The notes under the pieces: model-generated
Databases searched by the model: none
What the model was told of the DNA's origin: nothing
What the model saw: only the letters and a program-made list of their open reading frames with translations
Shown: piece by piece, positions 19,520 to 28,679 of the stretch
How the letters are laid out: each line of letters begins with the position of its first letter
How positions within the stretch are numbered: the stretch's first letter is position 1
Made by a program: the position numbers and the translations under genes
Source of the DNA: Burkholderia stabilis
GTDB lineage: Bacteria > Pseudomonadota > Gammaproteobacteria > Burkholderiales > Burkholderiaceae
DNA length: 64,000 nt
Direction: 5' to 3'
Assembly: GCF_001742165.1 (NCBI RefSeq)
Contig: NZ_CP016443.1
Location: 1,116,001 to 1,180,000, forward strand

Positions 19520-20125
19520 CTAGCGCTCCGCGCCGGCCGGCATCACGCGCCGGAACGTCAGGTTGACCCGCTCGCCCTGCACGCCCGGCGCCTTGGGCAC
19601 GCGATGCTGCCATTCGGCCTGCGTGCGCCCGCGCATCACGAGCAGGCTGCCGTGCACGAGGCGATACGCATGCGTGACGCCCGTCGCACGATGACGGAGA
19701 TCGAACACGCGCATCGCGCCAAGGCTCACCGACGCAATCACGGGCGCATCACCGAGTTCCGGTTCGTTGTCCGCGTGCCAGCCCAGGCTGTCCAGCCCGT
19801 TGCGGTAGCGGTTGAGCAGCACGCTGTTGAAACGCGCGCCGCACGTCGCTTCGACCGCCCGCTTCAGTTCGAGCACGGCTGGCGTCCACGGCGCGGGCAC
19901 GTTGCGAATGCCCGAATACACGTAAACGGCGTCCGGCTCGCCCTGCAACGCGGTGAGCCTCGGCAACGGAATGCGTCCGCGCGGCGTGCGGATCGTGTCC
20001 TGCCGCCACGCGACCTCGCCGATCAGCGCGGCCAGCACGCGATCGGCGTCGGGCTGCGCAAGCCAGTCCGGGTACCAGTCCACGTCGGGCGCGGGCGTGT
20101 CGGCAAAAAGATCGGGCGTCGACAT
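19520..20125 (-). CDS. alkB: AlkB-type 2-oxoglutarate/Fe(II) dioxygenase (alkylated nucleic acid repair)
   Basis: A 201-residue protein from ATG 20125 (MSTPDLFADTPAPDV); an upstream ATG at 20164 is less likely. Family features: the substrate-lid region PRGRIPLPRLTALQG, RFNSVLLNRYRNGLDSLGWHADNE with the iron-binding H-x-D pair, the distal iron histidine in QHRVPK, and 2-oxoglutarate-binding arginines in RVNLTFRRV. The enzyme family oxidatively demethylates 1-methyladenine and 3-methylcytosine in the cytoplasm. The gene is single and divergent from the nitroreductase gene across about 225 bases. The sequence is closest in form to the ALKBH2/3-like bacterial subgroup, so alkB is a family label rather than proof of orthology with E. 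coli AlkB. Confidence 0.88.
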   Translation of the reverse strand: MSTPDLFADTPAPDVDWYPDWLAQPDADRVLAALIGEVAWRQDTIRTPRGRIPLPRLTALQGEPDAVYVYSGIRNVPAPWTPAVLELKRAVEATCGARFNSVLLNRYRNGLDSLGWHADNEPELGDAPVIASVSLGAMRVFDLRHRATGVTHAYRLVHGSLLVMRGRTQAEWQHRVPKAPGVQGERVNLTFRRVMPAGAER

Positions 20126-20350
20126 GTCGGAGGGAACGGGCGATGAACGGGGCGAACGATGCATGCCTGCATACTAGCCAACCGCGCCGCGCACCGCCAT
20201 GCGCTGTCATTCGCCGCCGGCGGGAAGCCCGCTGCGCCGGCGCGCATCACGCTATCATCGCGGCGTGTCGCGGCGCGCCCTGCCGGGGGCGCCGCTTTCT
20301 TCAGCCACGCCGGCCGGCGCGACCCGGCCGCTTTCTTCCCGGACCCCATC

Positions 20351-20938
20351 ATGACGACGCTCTCCGATTCCGCCCTCGATCAACTGTTCCTCACCGCGCG
20401 CACGCACAACGCATGGCAGGACAAACCCGTCGACGACGCACTGCTGCACCGGCTGATCGACCTGACGAAATTCGGCCCGACCTCGGCGAATTCGAGCCCC
20501 GCCCGCTTCGTGTTCGTCAAGTCGCCCGAAGCGAAGGCGCGCCTGAAGCCCGCGCTGTCCGAAGGCAATCTCGCGAAGACGATGGCTGCGCCCGTCACGG
20601 TGATCGTCGGCATGGATTTCGCGTTTCACGAGCACCTGCCGCGGCTGTTCCCGCACGCCGACGCGCGCAGCTGGTTCGCCGGCAACGACGCGCTGATCGA
20701 GACCACCGCGTTCCGCAACGCGTCGCTGCAAGGCGCCTACCTGATCCTGGCCGCCCGCGCGCTCGGCCTCGACGCGGGCCCGATGTCCGGCTTCGACAAC
20801 GCGAAGGTCGATGCCGCGTTCTTCGCGGGCACCGCGATCCGGAGCAACTTCCTCGTGAATCTCGGTTACGGCGATCCGGCCGGCCTGTTCCCGCGCAGCC
20901 CGCGCTTCGATTTCGACGACATCGCGCGGATCGAGTGA
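20351..20938 (+). CDS. Nitroreductase-family protein, RutE-like (malonic semialdehyde reductase type)
   Basis: A 195-residue flavoprotein from ATG 20351. Family motifs are [27 protein letters not shown], the FMN-contact segment [40 protein letters not shown] and [21 protein letters not shown]. Length and motifs match the RutE/HadB subgroup of NAD(P)H-dependent nitroreductases. The other rut pyrimidine-degradation genes are absent here, so the physiological substrate is unclear. The gene is convergent with the metallophosphoesterase 50 bases downstream. Confidence 0.85.
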   Translation: MTTLSDSALDQLFLTARTHNAWQDKPVDDALLHRLIDLTKFGPTSANSSPARFVFVKSPEAKARLKPALSEGNLAKTMAAPVTVIVGMDFAFHEHLPRLFPHADARSWFAGNDALIETTAFRNASLQGAYLILAARALGLDAGPMSGFDNAKVDAAFFAGTAIRSNFLVNLGYGDPAGLFPRSPRFDFDDIARIE

Positions 20939-20988
20939 CGGCCGCCGGCAAGGCCCGTTCGCAAGCCCGTTGTTAGCGGGAACCGGCC

Positions 20989-22134
20989 CTAGCCGCGCGT
21001 CAGGCGAATCAGCGTGATCTCGGACGGCACGCCGAAGCGGTTCGGCGGCCCCCAGTATCCGGTGCCGCGGCTCGTATAGAGCCACAGATCGCCGAAACGG
21101 CTCAGCCCGCCGATCACCGGCTGCTGCAGCCGCACGAACGGCGGCCACGGCAGGAACTGGCCGCCGTGCGTATGCCCTGAAAGCTGGACGGTAAAACCGG
21201 CCCGGTTCGCCGCTTCCGCGCTGCGCGGCTGGTGCGCGAGCAGGATCTTCGTGCCGACGTCGTGCGGCGCGCCCGCCAGCGCCCGTTCGGGGTCGCTGCG
21301 ATGTGCGGGATCGAAGCCGCCCGCCGCGAAGTCGGTCACGCCCGCGAGCACCGCGCGCGCACCGCCGCGCTCGATCAGCACGTGCTCGTTCAGCAGCACC
21401 GTCAGCCCGATGCGCCGGAATTCGTCGATCCAGGCATGCGCACCCGCGTAATACTCGTGGTTGCCGGTCACGAGGAAGCTGCCGTACCGCGACTTCATGC
21501 GGCCGAGCGGCGCCGTGTGCTCGCGCAGGCGCTTGACCGAACCGTCGACCACGTCGCCGGTCACGACGACGACGTCCGCATCGAGCGCGTTGACCGCACG
21601 CACGATCCGTTCGATATAGGGCCGCTTGATCGTCGGCCCGACGTGGATGTCGGACAGCTGCACGATCGTCAGCCCGTCGAGGCCGGCGGGCAGCCCCGCG
21701 ACCGGAATCGACACCCGCTTGACCGCCGCCGTGCGGCGCGCGCCGACGAACCCGATCGCCGTGACGAGCACCGCGGCCGCCAGCACGCCGACCGCCGTAT
21801 CGCCTGATGCTCCGCTCCACGCGCCGGCATGCACGAACTGCCGCCACACGACCACGCCGAGCAGCACGAATTCGCGCAGCAGCGTCAGCGCGAGCAGCGA
21901 CGAGAAGAAGCCCATCACGAGCGAGCCGACCCAGCCGACGAGCGTCGCGGCCCAGCCTTCGTCGAAGCGGCGCGAGAACATGCCGACCGGGATCAGCACG
22001 ACGAAGCTCGCCAGCACGAGCGCGGCGACCGTGCGCGCGACCGGCGACGCGAACGCATCGGGAATGATCCGTATCCCGACATACAGATGGAACAACACGC
22101 CGATTGCAATGAACCGGACAAAGAAACTTCGCAT
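20989..22134 (-). CDS. Membrane-anchored metallophosphoesterase (YaeI/YkuE-like)
   Basis: A 381-residue protein from ATG 22134 (MRSFFVRFIAIGVLF). The first 150 or so residues hold four or five hydrophobic segments. The calcineurin-like phosphoesterase domain then shows the full dimetal set: QLSDIHVG, VTGDVVDG, TGNHEYY, LLAHQP and GHTHGGQF. Related proteins hydrolyse phosphodiesters or UDP-diacylglucosamine-type lipids at the membrane, but this sequence does not settle the substrate. The gene stands alone with 612 bases of non-coding DNA upstream. Confidence 0.85.
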   Translation of the reverse strand: MRSFFVRFIAIGVLFHLYVGIRIIPDAFASPVARTVAALVLASFVVLIPVGMFSRRFDEGWAATLVGWVGSLVMGFFSSLLALTLLREFVLLGVVVWRQFVHAGAWSGASGDTAVGVLAAAVLVTAIGFVGARRTAAVKRVSIPVAGLPAGLDGLTIVQLSDIHVGPTIKRPYIERIVRAVNALDADVVVVTGDVVDGSVKRLREHTAPLGRMKSRYGSFLVTGNHEYYAGAHAWIDEFRRIGLTVLLNEHVLIERGGARAVLAGVTDFAAGGFDPAHRSDPERALAGAPHDVGTKILLAHQPRSAEAANRAGFTVQLSGHTHGGQFLPWPPFVRLQQPVIGGLSRFGDLWLYTSRGTGYWGPPNRFGVPSEITLIRLTRG

Positions 22135-22746
22135 GGAGCGTTCACCTTCGTTGCGATACGGCTTCCGCGACGAGCATCGCACGGGGCGATGACGCCCCAT
22201 GCCGCGCTTCGCGCCATACGCACGATGGTACACAGATCCCGTTCCCGACGACCGGTCGTGCCCGTCGGCGGCACATCGCGCGGGGCCGGACGATGACCGG
22301 CGATCCCGTGTCGGTCACGACCATCCGCACCGATCTCGACGACCTCGATCCCGTCACGCCCCTCGAGGAAACGACCGGACCGACCTGACCGGATTCCCAT
22401 GCGTTCGAGCGGCAAACAGCCGTTTCCACATCGATTGCGCTGCGTGGGCGCAGCAAACATCTTCCGCCTTCTTTCGTCTGACGATCCTTTACAGTCCGTT
22501 AGCAACCCTACACGAGCTTGCGCTGGCAGAATCGCGGCGGCCCGGGCGCCGTCACCGAAACACGATGCCGGACGGAACGGCGCGGCCGCGACCGGCCACG
22601 GCCCGTGTCGCGAACGCGGACCGGATAGCTGGCGGTCCGCATCGCGCTGCTTTATTATCGGCTCCGTATCGCGGAACAGTCGTCGCGGCGACCAACCGCA
22701 TTGCGCCGTGCCCGGCATCCACCCCCATCGTCGAGCTCGCCACACC
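22135..22746. other. Intergenic region upstream of the metallophosphoesterase and the efflux operon
   Basis: About 610 bases separate two divergent units. I find no gene that beats its antisense frames, and no tRNA. A lower-GC patch at roughly 22430-22510 is the likeliest place for the efflux-operon promoter. No regulator is encoded next to the pump. Confidence 0.5.
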
Positions 22747-23040
22747 ATGAGAAAAACAACGCCGCGCGCGCCCCTGCGCGTCGCCGCCGTCCTGGCGCCC
22801 GCCCTGCCGCTCGCGGGCTGCGCATCGCGCGGCGCGCCGTCGTACGTCCTGTTCGGCGCGTATTTCCCGCTCTGGCTCGTCAGCGCGATCGTCGGCATCG
22901 TCGGCGCGATCGTCGCGCACCGCGTGTTCGTCGCGACCGGCTGGGCCGCCACGGTCCCTTACCAACTGGCCGTGTGCACCGCGATCGGGCTCGTGATCGC
23001 CGTGATCGTCTGGCTCACCGGCACGGGGCCGTTCGCATGA
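22747..23040 (+). CDS. YtcA-family small lipoprotein of an efflux operon
   Basis: A 97-residue protein with a lipoprotein signal (ALPLAGC lipobox near residue 24) and two hydrophobic segments (YFPLWLVSAIVGIVGAIVAHRVF and LAVCTAIGLVIAVIVWL). APSYVLFGAYFPLWL is characteristic of the YtcA family, which precedes mdtNOP-type pump genes. The stop overlaps the next start (ATGA at 23037-23040), indicating translational coupling. Its function is not established; it probably assists assembly of the pump. Confidence 0.8.
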   Translation: MRKTTPRAPLRVAAVLAPALPLAGCASRGAPSYVLFGAYFPLWLVSAIVGIVGAIVAHRVFVATGWAATVPYQLAVCTAIGLVIAVIVWLTGTGPFA

Positions 23041-24086
23041 AGGCCGCCGGAAACGCCCGCCCCTCCATGAAAGGCCGCGTGATCGCGCTCGCGATCGTCG
23101 CGCTCGGCATCGCGGCACTCGCGTACGCGTACCACCGCACGACCGCCTTCCCGTCCACCGACGATGCGTCGATCGACGCGGACGTCGTGCACGTTGCATC
23201 GCCCGTCGGCGGGCGCATCGTGCGGCTCGCGGTGCATGAAAACCAGCGCGTCGCGAAAGGCGACCTGCTGTACGAAATCGATCCCGTGCCGTACCGGCTG
23301 ACGGTGGCACAGGCGCAGGCCGATCTCGAACTCGCGCGCGCATCGCTCGACACGCGGCGCCGTTCACTGATCGGCGAACGCTCGAACGCGTCGGTCGCCG
23401 CCGAGCAGGTCAAGCGCGCGACGCAGAACGCCGATCTCGCGACGCGCGACGTGAACCGGCTCGCGCCGCTCGCCGCGCAGGGCTATGTCAGCGCGCAGCA
23501 GTTCGACCAGGCGAAGGTGCGCCAGCGCGATGCGGCCGTGTCGCTCGCGCAGGCCCAGGAACAACAGCGCGCATCCGCACAGACGATCGGCGACGAAGCC
23601 GATGCGATCGCGACGCTGCATGCGCGCGAGGCCGCACTGGCCCGCGCGCAGCACGCGCTCGACGATACGGTCGTGCGCGCGCCGCACGACGGGCTCGTGA
23701 CGGGCCTGACCGTCCTCGCCGGCGAAACCCTGGCGCCGAACCAGTCCATCTTCACGCTAATCGACGCGAGCGAATGGTTCGCCGTCGGCAACTTCCGCGA
23801 GACGGCGCTGAACCGCATCGAGGTCGGCGATTGCGCGACCGTCTATTCGATGATCGACCGCAGCCGCCCGATGACGGGCAAGGTCGTCGGCATCGGCGCG
23901 GGCATCGCGGACAGCGCCCGCATCAACCTGCCGCGCTCGCTGCCGATCGTGCAGAACTCGGTGAACTGGGTGCACGTCGCGCAGCGCTTCCCCGTGCGCG
24001 TGAAGCTCGACGAACCCGACGGCAAGCTCGTGCGCGTCGGCGCGAGCGCGATCGTCGAGGTCCGGCATGGCTCAGCCTGCCGCTGA
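23037..24086 (+). CDS. HlyD/EmrA-type membrane fusion protein (MdtN-like)
   Basis: A 349-residue periplasmic adaptor. One N-terminal membrane segment (VIALAIVALGIAALAYAY) is followed by a beta-barrel/lipoyl half (TDDASIDADVVHVASPVGGRIVRL), a long alpha-helical hairpin of about 130 residues rich in Ala/Gln/Arg, then the second lipoyl half (VVRAPHDGLVTGLTVLAGETL). It would join the FUSC inner-membrane protein to the outer-membrane factor encoded next. It overlaps both neighbours (ATGA upstream, 20 bases downstream), so the four genes form one operon. Confidence 0.88.
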   Translation: MKAAGNARPSMKGRVIALAIVALGIAALAYAYHRTTAFPSTDDASIDADVVHVASPVGGRIVRLAVHENQRVAKGDLLYEIDPVPYRLTVAQAQADLELARASLDTRRRSLIGERSNASVAAEQVKRATQNADLATRDVNRLAPLAAQGYVSAQQFDQAKVRQRDAAVSLAQAQEQQRASAQTIGDEADAIATLHAREAALARAQHALDDTVVRAPHDGLVTGLTVLAGETLAPNQSIFTLIDASEWFAVGNFRETALNRIEVGDCATVYSMIDRSRPMTGKVVGIGAGIADSARINLPRSLPIVQNSVNWVHVAQRFPVRVKLDEPDGKLVRVGASAIVEVRHGSACR

Positions 24087-26088
24087 CGTCCGCTCGCCGG
24101 GCCCGCGCGAAGTCCTGCGACTGCTCGTGCCGTTTCCGGGGCGCGCGGCGATGGCCGTGCGCGTCGCGCTGATCTGCGCGCTGGTCGTGCTCGTGACGAG
24201 CGGGTACGGCACGCCGGAAGCCGCGATTTCCGCATACGTCGTGTTCTTCCTGAACCGAGCCGACCGCGTGACGAGCGTCGTGCTCGCGGTCGCGATGCTG
24301 CTGCTCGTCACGGTCGTGATCGCGCTCGTGATGGGCGTCGCGATCTTCAGCATCGACTATTCGATCCTCCGCGTCGCGTGCATGACCGTGATGTCGGTCG
24401 GGCTGCTCTACCTGACATCGGCGAGTAAGCTGCGCCCGGTCGGCGCGATCCTCGCGATGATCGTCGGCTTCGGGCTCGACCAGCTCGGCCTCGCGCCGTT
24501 CGGTGAAGCGGCGACGCGCGCGCTGCTCTATGCATGGCTGATGGTCGCGATCCCGGTCGGCGTCGCGATCGTCGTCAACCTGCTGATCGCGCCGTCGCCG
24601 CGCAAGCTCGCGCAAGCGCAGCTCGCGAAGCGGCTGCGGCTCGCGGCGCAACGACTGCGCGGCGATCATGACCACGACGCACGCGCCGCGTTCGACGCAA
24701 GCCTGCGCGAAGGCGACAAGCAGCTGCTCACGTGGCTCAAGCTGTCGAAGCTCGAAGGCTCGTCGTCGGCTGCCGATGTCGTCGCACTGCGGCAGGCCAT
24801 CGCGTCGAGCACCGCGCTGCTCGTGGCCGTCGCGCTCGCCGACCGCGAGCCCGATGCCCGGCTGCCCGACGCGTTCGCCGCCCCGATCGCCACGACGCTC
24901 GACGAGATGGCCGCCATCCTCGAACAGGGCGGCTATCCGGTCGATGTGACGCTCGCGCTGCCGGCCACCGATGCGCTGCCGCCGCTCGCGCGCGTCGTCG
25001 CAACCGACCTGCACACTGCGATCACGCATTTCGCGGAACCGGCCGCGGCCGATACGGCCGCCGCGCCGGCGCAGCCCGCCGCGCCGTCTGCGCCCCCCGC
25101 CCCGCGCGGCGGCTTCTTCCTGCCCGACGCACGCACCAATCCCGACCACGTCCGCTACGCACTGAAAACGACGGCCGCGGCGATGTTCTGCTACCTGCTG
25201 TACTCGCAGCTCGACTGGTCGGGCATCCATACCTGCTTCATCACCTGCTACATGGTGTCGCTCGGCTCGACGGCCGAAACGGTCGAGAAGCTCACGCTGC
25301 GCATCGCCGGCTGCATCGTCGGCGCGCTGCTCGGCACCGCCGCGCTGGTGTTCGTCGTGCCGTCGCTGTCGTCGATCGGCGAGCTGATGGCGCTCGTATT
25401 CGCCGGCGCGTGGCTCGCCGCGTGGGTCGCCTTCGGGTCGCCGCGCATCGCGTATGCGGGCTTCCAGGTCGCGTTCGCGTTCTTCCTGTGCGTGATCCAG
25501 GGCGCCGGCCCCGGCTTCGACCTGACGCTCGCGCGCGACCGCACGATCGGCATCCTGCTCGGCAACGTGGTCGTGTATCTCGTGTTCACGCGGATCTGGC
25601 CCGTCAGCATCGGCAAGCAGATCGACACGGCGCTCGCGGCGCTGCTCGACCAGTGGCGGCGCCTCGCGCAGATCGCGCAGCCGGCCGAGCGGCGCGCGCT
25701 GGCCGCCGAAGCGTTCGCGCGCCACGGCGCGATTTCGCAGGAACTCGGGCTGATCCACTACGAACCGTCGTGGGTGCGGCCGGCCGCCACGTGGCTCGCC
25801 GCGCGGCGGCGCGCGCTCGCGGAACTCGGCGCGCTCGAAGGCCCGCTGTTCCTGCTCGCCGAGCGCGCGCCGGGCGACGCGGCGATCGGCGCGCAGCTCG
25901 CGCGCGTGGCCGACCTGCGCGACGACGAAGCCGCGCCTCGGACGGACGCCCCCGCGCCGTCGGGCGACGCCCCCGCCGACCCCGCGCGCGACGCGCTGCT
26001 GCACCTGATCGACGCGCGGCTCGCGCATATCGCCGACGCCGCCCGCCAAGCCACACCGAAGGAGCCCGTCCCTCATGCGCCTACCTGA
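24067..26088 (+). CDS. FUSC/MdtO-family inner-membrane transport protein
   Basis: A 673-residue protein with two halves. Each carries a cluster of about five or six membrane helices (residues 25-190 and 360-510), separated and followed by soluble helical domains. This is the layout of MdtO, AaeB and fusaric-acid-resistance proteins. GIHTCFITCYMVSLGSTAETVEKLTLRIAGCIVGALLG is the typical second-half signature. These proteins export aromatic acids or related weak acids with an adaptor and an outer-membrane channel. The Pro/Ala-rich linker at about 340-355 is probably disordered. The substrate is unknown. Confidence 0.88.
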   Translation: MAQPAADVRSPGPREVLRLLVPFPGRAAMAVRVALICALVVLVTSGYGTPEAAISAYVVFFLNRADRVTSVVLAVAMLLLVTVVIALVMGVAIFSIDYSILRVACMTVMSVGLLYLTSASKLRPVGAILAMIVGFGLDQLGLAPFGEAATRALLYAWLMVAIPVGVAIVVNLLIAPSPRKLAQAQLAKRLRLAAQRLRGDHDHDARAAFDASLREGDKQLLTWLKLSKLEGSSSAADVVALRQAIASSTALLVAVALADREPDARLPDAFAAPIATTLDEMAAILEQGGYPVDVTLALPATDALPPLARVVATDLHTAITHFAEPAAADTAAAPAQPAAPSAPPAPRGGFFLPDARTNPDHVRYALKTTAAAMFCYLLYSQLDWSGIHTCFITCYMVSLGSTAETVEKLTLRIAGCIVGALLGTAALVFVVPSLSSIGELMALVFAGAWLAAWVAFGSPRIAYAGFQVAFAFFLCVIQGAGPGFDLTLARDRTIGILLGNVVVYLVFTRIWPVSIGKQIDTALAALLDQWRRLAQIAQPAERRALAAEAFARHGAISQELGLIHYEPSWVRPAATWLAARRRALAELGALEGPLFLLAERAPGDAAIGAQLARVADLRDDEAAPRTDAPAPSGDAPADPARDALLHLIDARLAHIADAARQATPKEPVPHAPT

Positions 26089-27619
26089 ACCGCCGGCCGC
26101 CTCGATCGCCGCCGCCGCCCTCGCGACCGCCGTCGCGCTGGCCGGCTGCGCGACGTCGTCGATCGATCTGGCGCCGGAGGCGTCCGACCGCCCGTGGCAG
26201 CCGCAAACATCGGCTGCGGGCGAGATCGTGCCCGCGCCGCCGCGCGCGTCCACGCAAGGCGCGCACGACTACACGCTGCCGCCCACGCCCGCGCTCGCGT
26301 CGGTATCGCCGCCGGCCGCGCTCGATTCCGCACATGCGTACACGCTGCCCGAACTGATCGACCTCGCCGAATCGGCGAACCCGCTGACCCGCATCGCATG
26401 GAACGACGCGCGCAACGCGGCGCTCGCGGTCGGCATCGCGAAATCCGCCTATCTGCCGAAGCTGTCCGCAACGGCCATGGGCGCGTACCAGGCGAGCCAC
26501 GGCTCGACGTCGACGATCCTCGGCGATTCGTCGAGCGACACGACCGTGCACGGCACGATTTCAGCGCTGTCGCTGCAATGGCTGCTGTTCGATTTCGGCG
26601 GCCGCGCGGCGCGCGTCGAAGCGGCCGAGCAGGCATCGATCGCATCGAACGTCGCGTTCACGGCCGTGCACCAGCAGGTGATCCACGACGTGACCGTTGC
26701 GTACTACCGCTACGAAGCCGCGCGATCGCGCGCACTCAGCGCGCAGCAAGGCCTCGCGAACGCGGACGCGATCCTCGCGGCATCCCGCGCACGGCTCAGG
26801 CACGGCGTCGGCACGGTCGTCGAACTCGCGCAGGCGACGCAGAACCGCGCGCAGGCGAACCTCGCGCTCGTGCAGGCGAACGGCACGGAGAGCGACAGCT
26901 ACCTTGCCCTCGTCTCCGCGCTCGGCATCTCGCCGCTGTCGAAGCCGACGATCGCCGCGCTGCCGAAGCGGCCGCTGCCGCCCGCGCTCGGTTCGTCGGT
27001 CGACGCGATCGTGTCGGACGCGATCGCGCGCCGCCCCGACCTGCAGGGCGCGTTCGCGCTCGAAAAGGCCAACCGCGCGAAGATCAAGGCCGCCGAGGCT
27101 GCGTTCATGCCGAAGATCTTCCTGTCCGCATCGACGTCGTATGCGAGCGGCGGCACGGCGATCTCCGCGCTGCCGGCGATCGGCGACCAGGCGCCGACCG
27201 TCAATCTGAACGGCAGCCGCTACGGCGGCGGCGTGTTCCTCGGCGTGACGATCCCGCTGTACGACGGCGGGCTGCGCTCGGCCGTGCTGATGCAGGCGCG
27301 CAACGATGCGCAAAGCGCCTCCGCGCGCCTCACGCGGACCAAGGAGGAAGCCGTCCGCCAGGTCGTCGCCGCGCAGAACGCGGTGCAGACGAGCCTCGCA
27401 TCGCACGATGCCGCGAAGGCGCTCGTCGATGCCGCGCAGACGAGCTACGACGCGGCGCTGACCGCGTACCGGAACGGCGTCGGTTCGGTGACCGACGCGA
27501 CGATCGCGCAGAGCCAGCTGCTCGCGGCCCGGAATGCGGAGGTCGACAGCTATGCCGGTGCGCTGTCGGCGGCTGCCGCGCTCGCGCTCGCCACGGGGAC
27601 GATCGGGTCGGCGCAGTAG
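26075..27619 (+). CDS. TolC-family outer-membrane efflux lipoprotein (MdtP/CusC type)
   Basis: A 514-residue protein with a signal peptide ending in a lipobox (ALAGC near residue 25) and two repeated helical-coil regions typical of outer-membrane efflux proteins (YTLPELIDLAESANPLTRIAWNDARNAAL; YTLPELI-type repeat and LSLQWLLFDFGGRAARVEAAEQA; GVTIPLYDGGLRSAVLMQARNDA). It overlaps the FUSC gene by 14 bases and closes the operon. It forms the trimeric exit channel of the tripartite pump. Confidence 0.88.
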   Translation: MRLPEPPAASIAAAALATAVALAGCATSSIDLAPEASDRPWQPQTSAAGEIVPAPPRASTQGAHDYTLPPTPALASVSPPAALDSAHAYTLPELIDLAESANPLTRIAWNDARNAALAVGIAKSAYLPKLSATAMGAYQASHGSTSTILGDSSSDTTVHGTISALSLQWLLFDFGGRAARVEAAEQASIASNVAFTAVHQQVIHDVTVAYYRYEAARSRALSAQQGLANADAILAASRARLRHGVGTVVELAQATQNRAQANLALVQANGTESDSYLALVSALGISPLSKPTIAALPKRPLPPALGSSVDAIVSDAIARRPDLQGAFALEKANRAKIKAAEAAFMPKIFLSASTSYASGGTAISALPAIGDQAPTVNLNGSRYGGGVFLGVTIPLYDGGLRSAVLMQARNDAQSASARLTRTKEEAVRQVVAAQNAVQTSLASHDAAKALVDAAQTSYDAALTAYRNGVGSVTDATIAQSQLLAARNAEVDSYAGALSAAAALALATGTIGSAQ

Positions 27620-27696
27620 CCCGACCGTCGCCGGGCGGTTGACGCATGCACGCGCCGCCCACTAGAATGCCGCCCATTCTTCCTTCAGGAACCATC

Positions 27697-27741
27697 GTGG
27701 ACAGTTGCAGCACTCCGTTGCGTGCGCCGCTTGCCGCCTGA
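27697..27741 (+). CDS. Possible 14-codon leader peptide upstream of mgtC
   Basis: A GTG-initiated frame encodes MDSCSTPLRAPLAA, with AGGA seven bases upstream. A stem-loop follows 30 bases later (GGCTCGCG at 27771-27778, loop TTC, CGCGAGCC at 27782-27789). It lies 186 bases before the mgtC start in a 307-bp gap. Family knowledge: enterobacterial mgtC leaders contain short ORFs that control transcription. Whether this one is translated is unproven. Confidence 0.3.
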   Translation: MDSCSTPLRAPLAA

Positions 27742-27926
27742 ACGCCTGTCCGACGCAGTTCTCCTGCCCCGGCTCGCGTTCCGCGAGCCCGTACGCCTAC
27801 CGTTTCACACTGAATGACGCATTCGCGCGGTACAGTACCGCGCGATGACGGCCATCTTCGCGTCGCCTTCGGCATTGCGCCGCGGCGGCGCGAGCCGGCA
27901 TGCGCTCCTTGCACGGCAGGACAACC

Positions 27927-28634
27927 ATGACTTTCGATTTCGCACTCCGTCTTTTCACCGCGTTCGCCTGCGGCGTCGCGATCGGCCTCGAGCGCCAGAT
28001 GCGCCAGCGCACGGCCGGCCTGCGCACGATCACGCTCGTCGCGAGCGGCGCATGCCTGTTCGTCACGCTCGGCGTACTGACCGGCAACGGCGTTGCGGGG
28101 GTCACGCAGATCGCCGCGTACGTCGTGTCGGGCGTCGGCTTTCTCGGCGGCGGCGTGATCATGCGCGACAAAGGCTCGATCCAGGGCATCAACACGGCCG
28201 CGACGCTGTGGTGCTCGGCTGCGGTCGGCGTGCTGTCCGGTTCCGGTCATTACGTGCCCGCGCTCGCCGGCACGGGCGTCGTGCTGCTCACCAATACCGT
28301 GCTGCGGGGCGTCAGCCAGGCGATCAACGCGACACCCGTGTCGAATGCCGATCTCGTGCGCGAATACCAGATCACCGTGATCTGCCTGGCCGCCGACGAA
28401 GTGCACATCCGCACGCTGCTGTCCAACTCGATGTACGCGAAGCCGCTATCGTTCCAGAGCCTCACGAGCGAGGACGTCCCCGACCAGCCGGACCGTTTGA
28501 AGGTGACCGCGACGCTGAAGCTGCATCCGAAGGATCAACCGAAGCTCGAGCAGATCGCGAGCCGGATAAGCATGGAGAAGAGCATTTCCAGCGTGAGCTG
28601 GACCGCGAAGGAAGCGGAGCCGATGATGGAATGA
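27927..28634 (+). CDS. mgtC: MgtC-family membrane protein
   Basis: A 235-residue protein from ATG 27927 (MTFDFALRLFTAF). The N-terminal half has four or five membrane helices and the MgtC signatures GVAIGLERQMRQRTAGLRT and GVGFLGGGVIMRDKGSIQGINTAATLWCSAAVG. The C-terminal soluble ACT-like domain spans about residues 150-230. Family knowledge: MgtC supports growth in low magnesium and survival in macrophages, in part by acting on the F1Fo ATPase; a homologue lies next to cepR in B. cenocepacia. The gene is monocistronic and convergent with cepR 45 bases away. Confidence 0.9.
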   Translation: MTFDFALRLFTAFACGVAIGLERQMRQRTAGLRTITLVASGACLFVTLGVLTGNGVAGVTQIAAYVVSGVGFLGGGVIMRDKGSIQGINTAATLWCSAAVGVLSGSGHYVPALAGTGVVLLTNTVLRGVSQAINATPVSNADLVREYQITVICLAADEVHIRTLLSNSMYAKPLSFQSLTSEDVPDQPDRLKVTATLKLHPKDQPKLEQIASRISMEKSISSVSWTAKEAEPMME

Positions 28635-28679
28635 GCGGCATGGCGGCCGCCGTGTTCGGCGCCGCCGCCCTCGCCCGCG

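Noticed and set aside
22399..23040. Longer start for the YtcA-like protein, and upstream short frames
   Set aside because: The lipoprotein signal begins at 22747; the added residues are arginine-rich and non-conserved in character.
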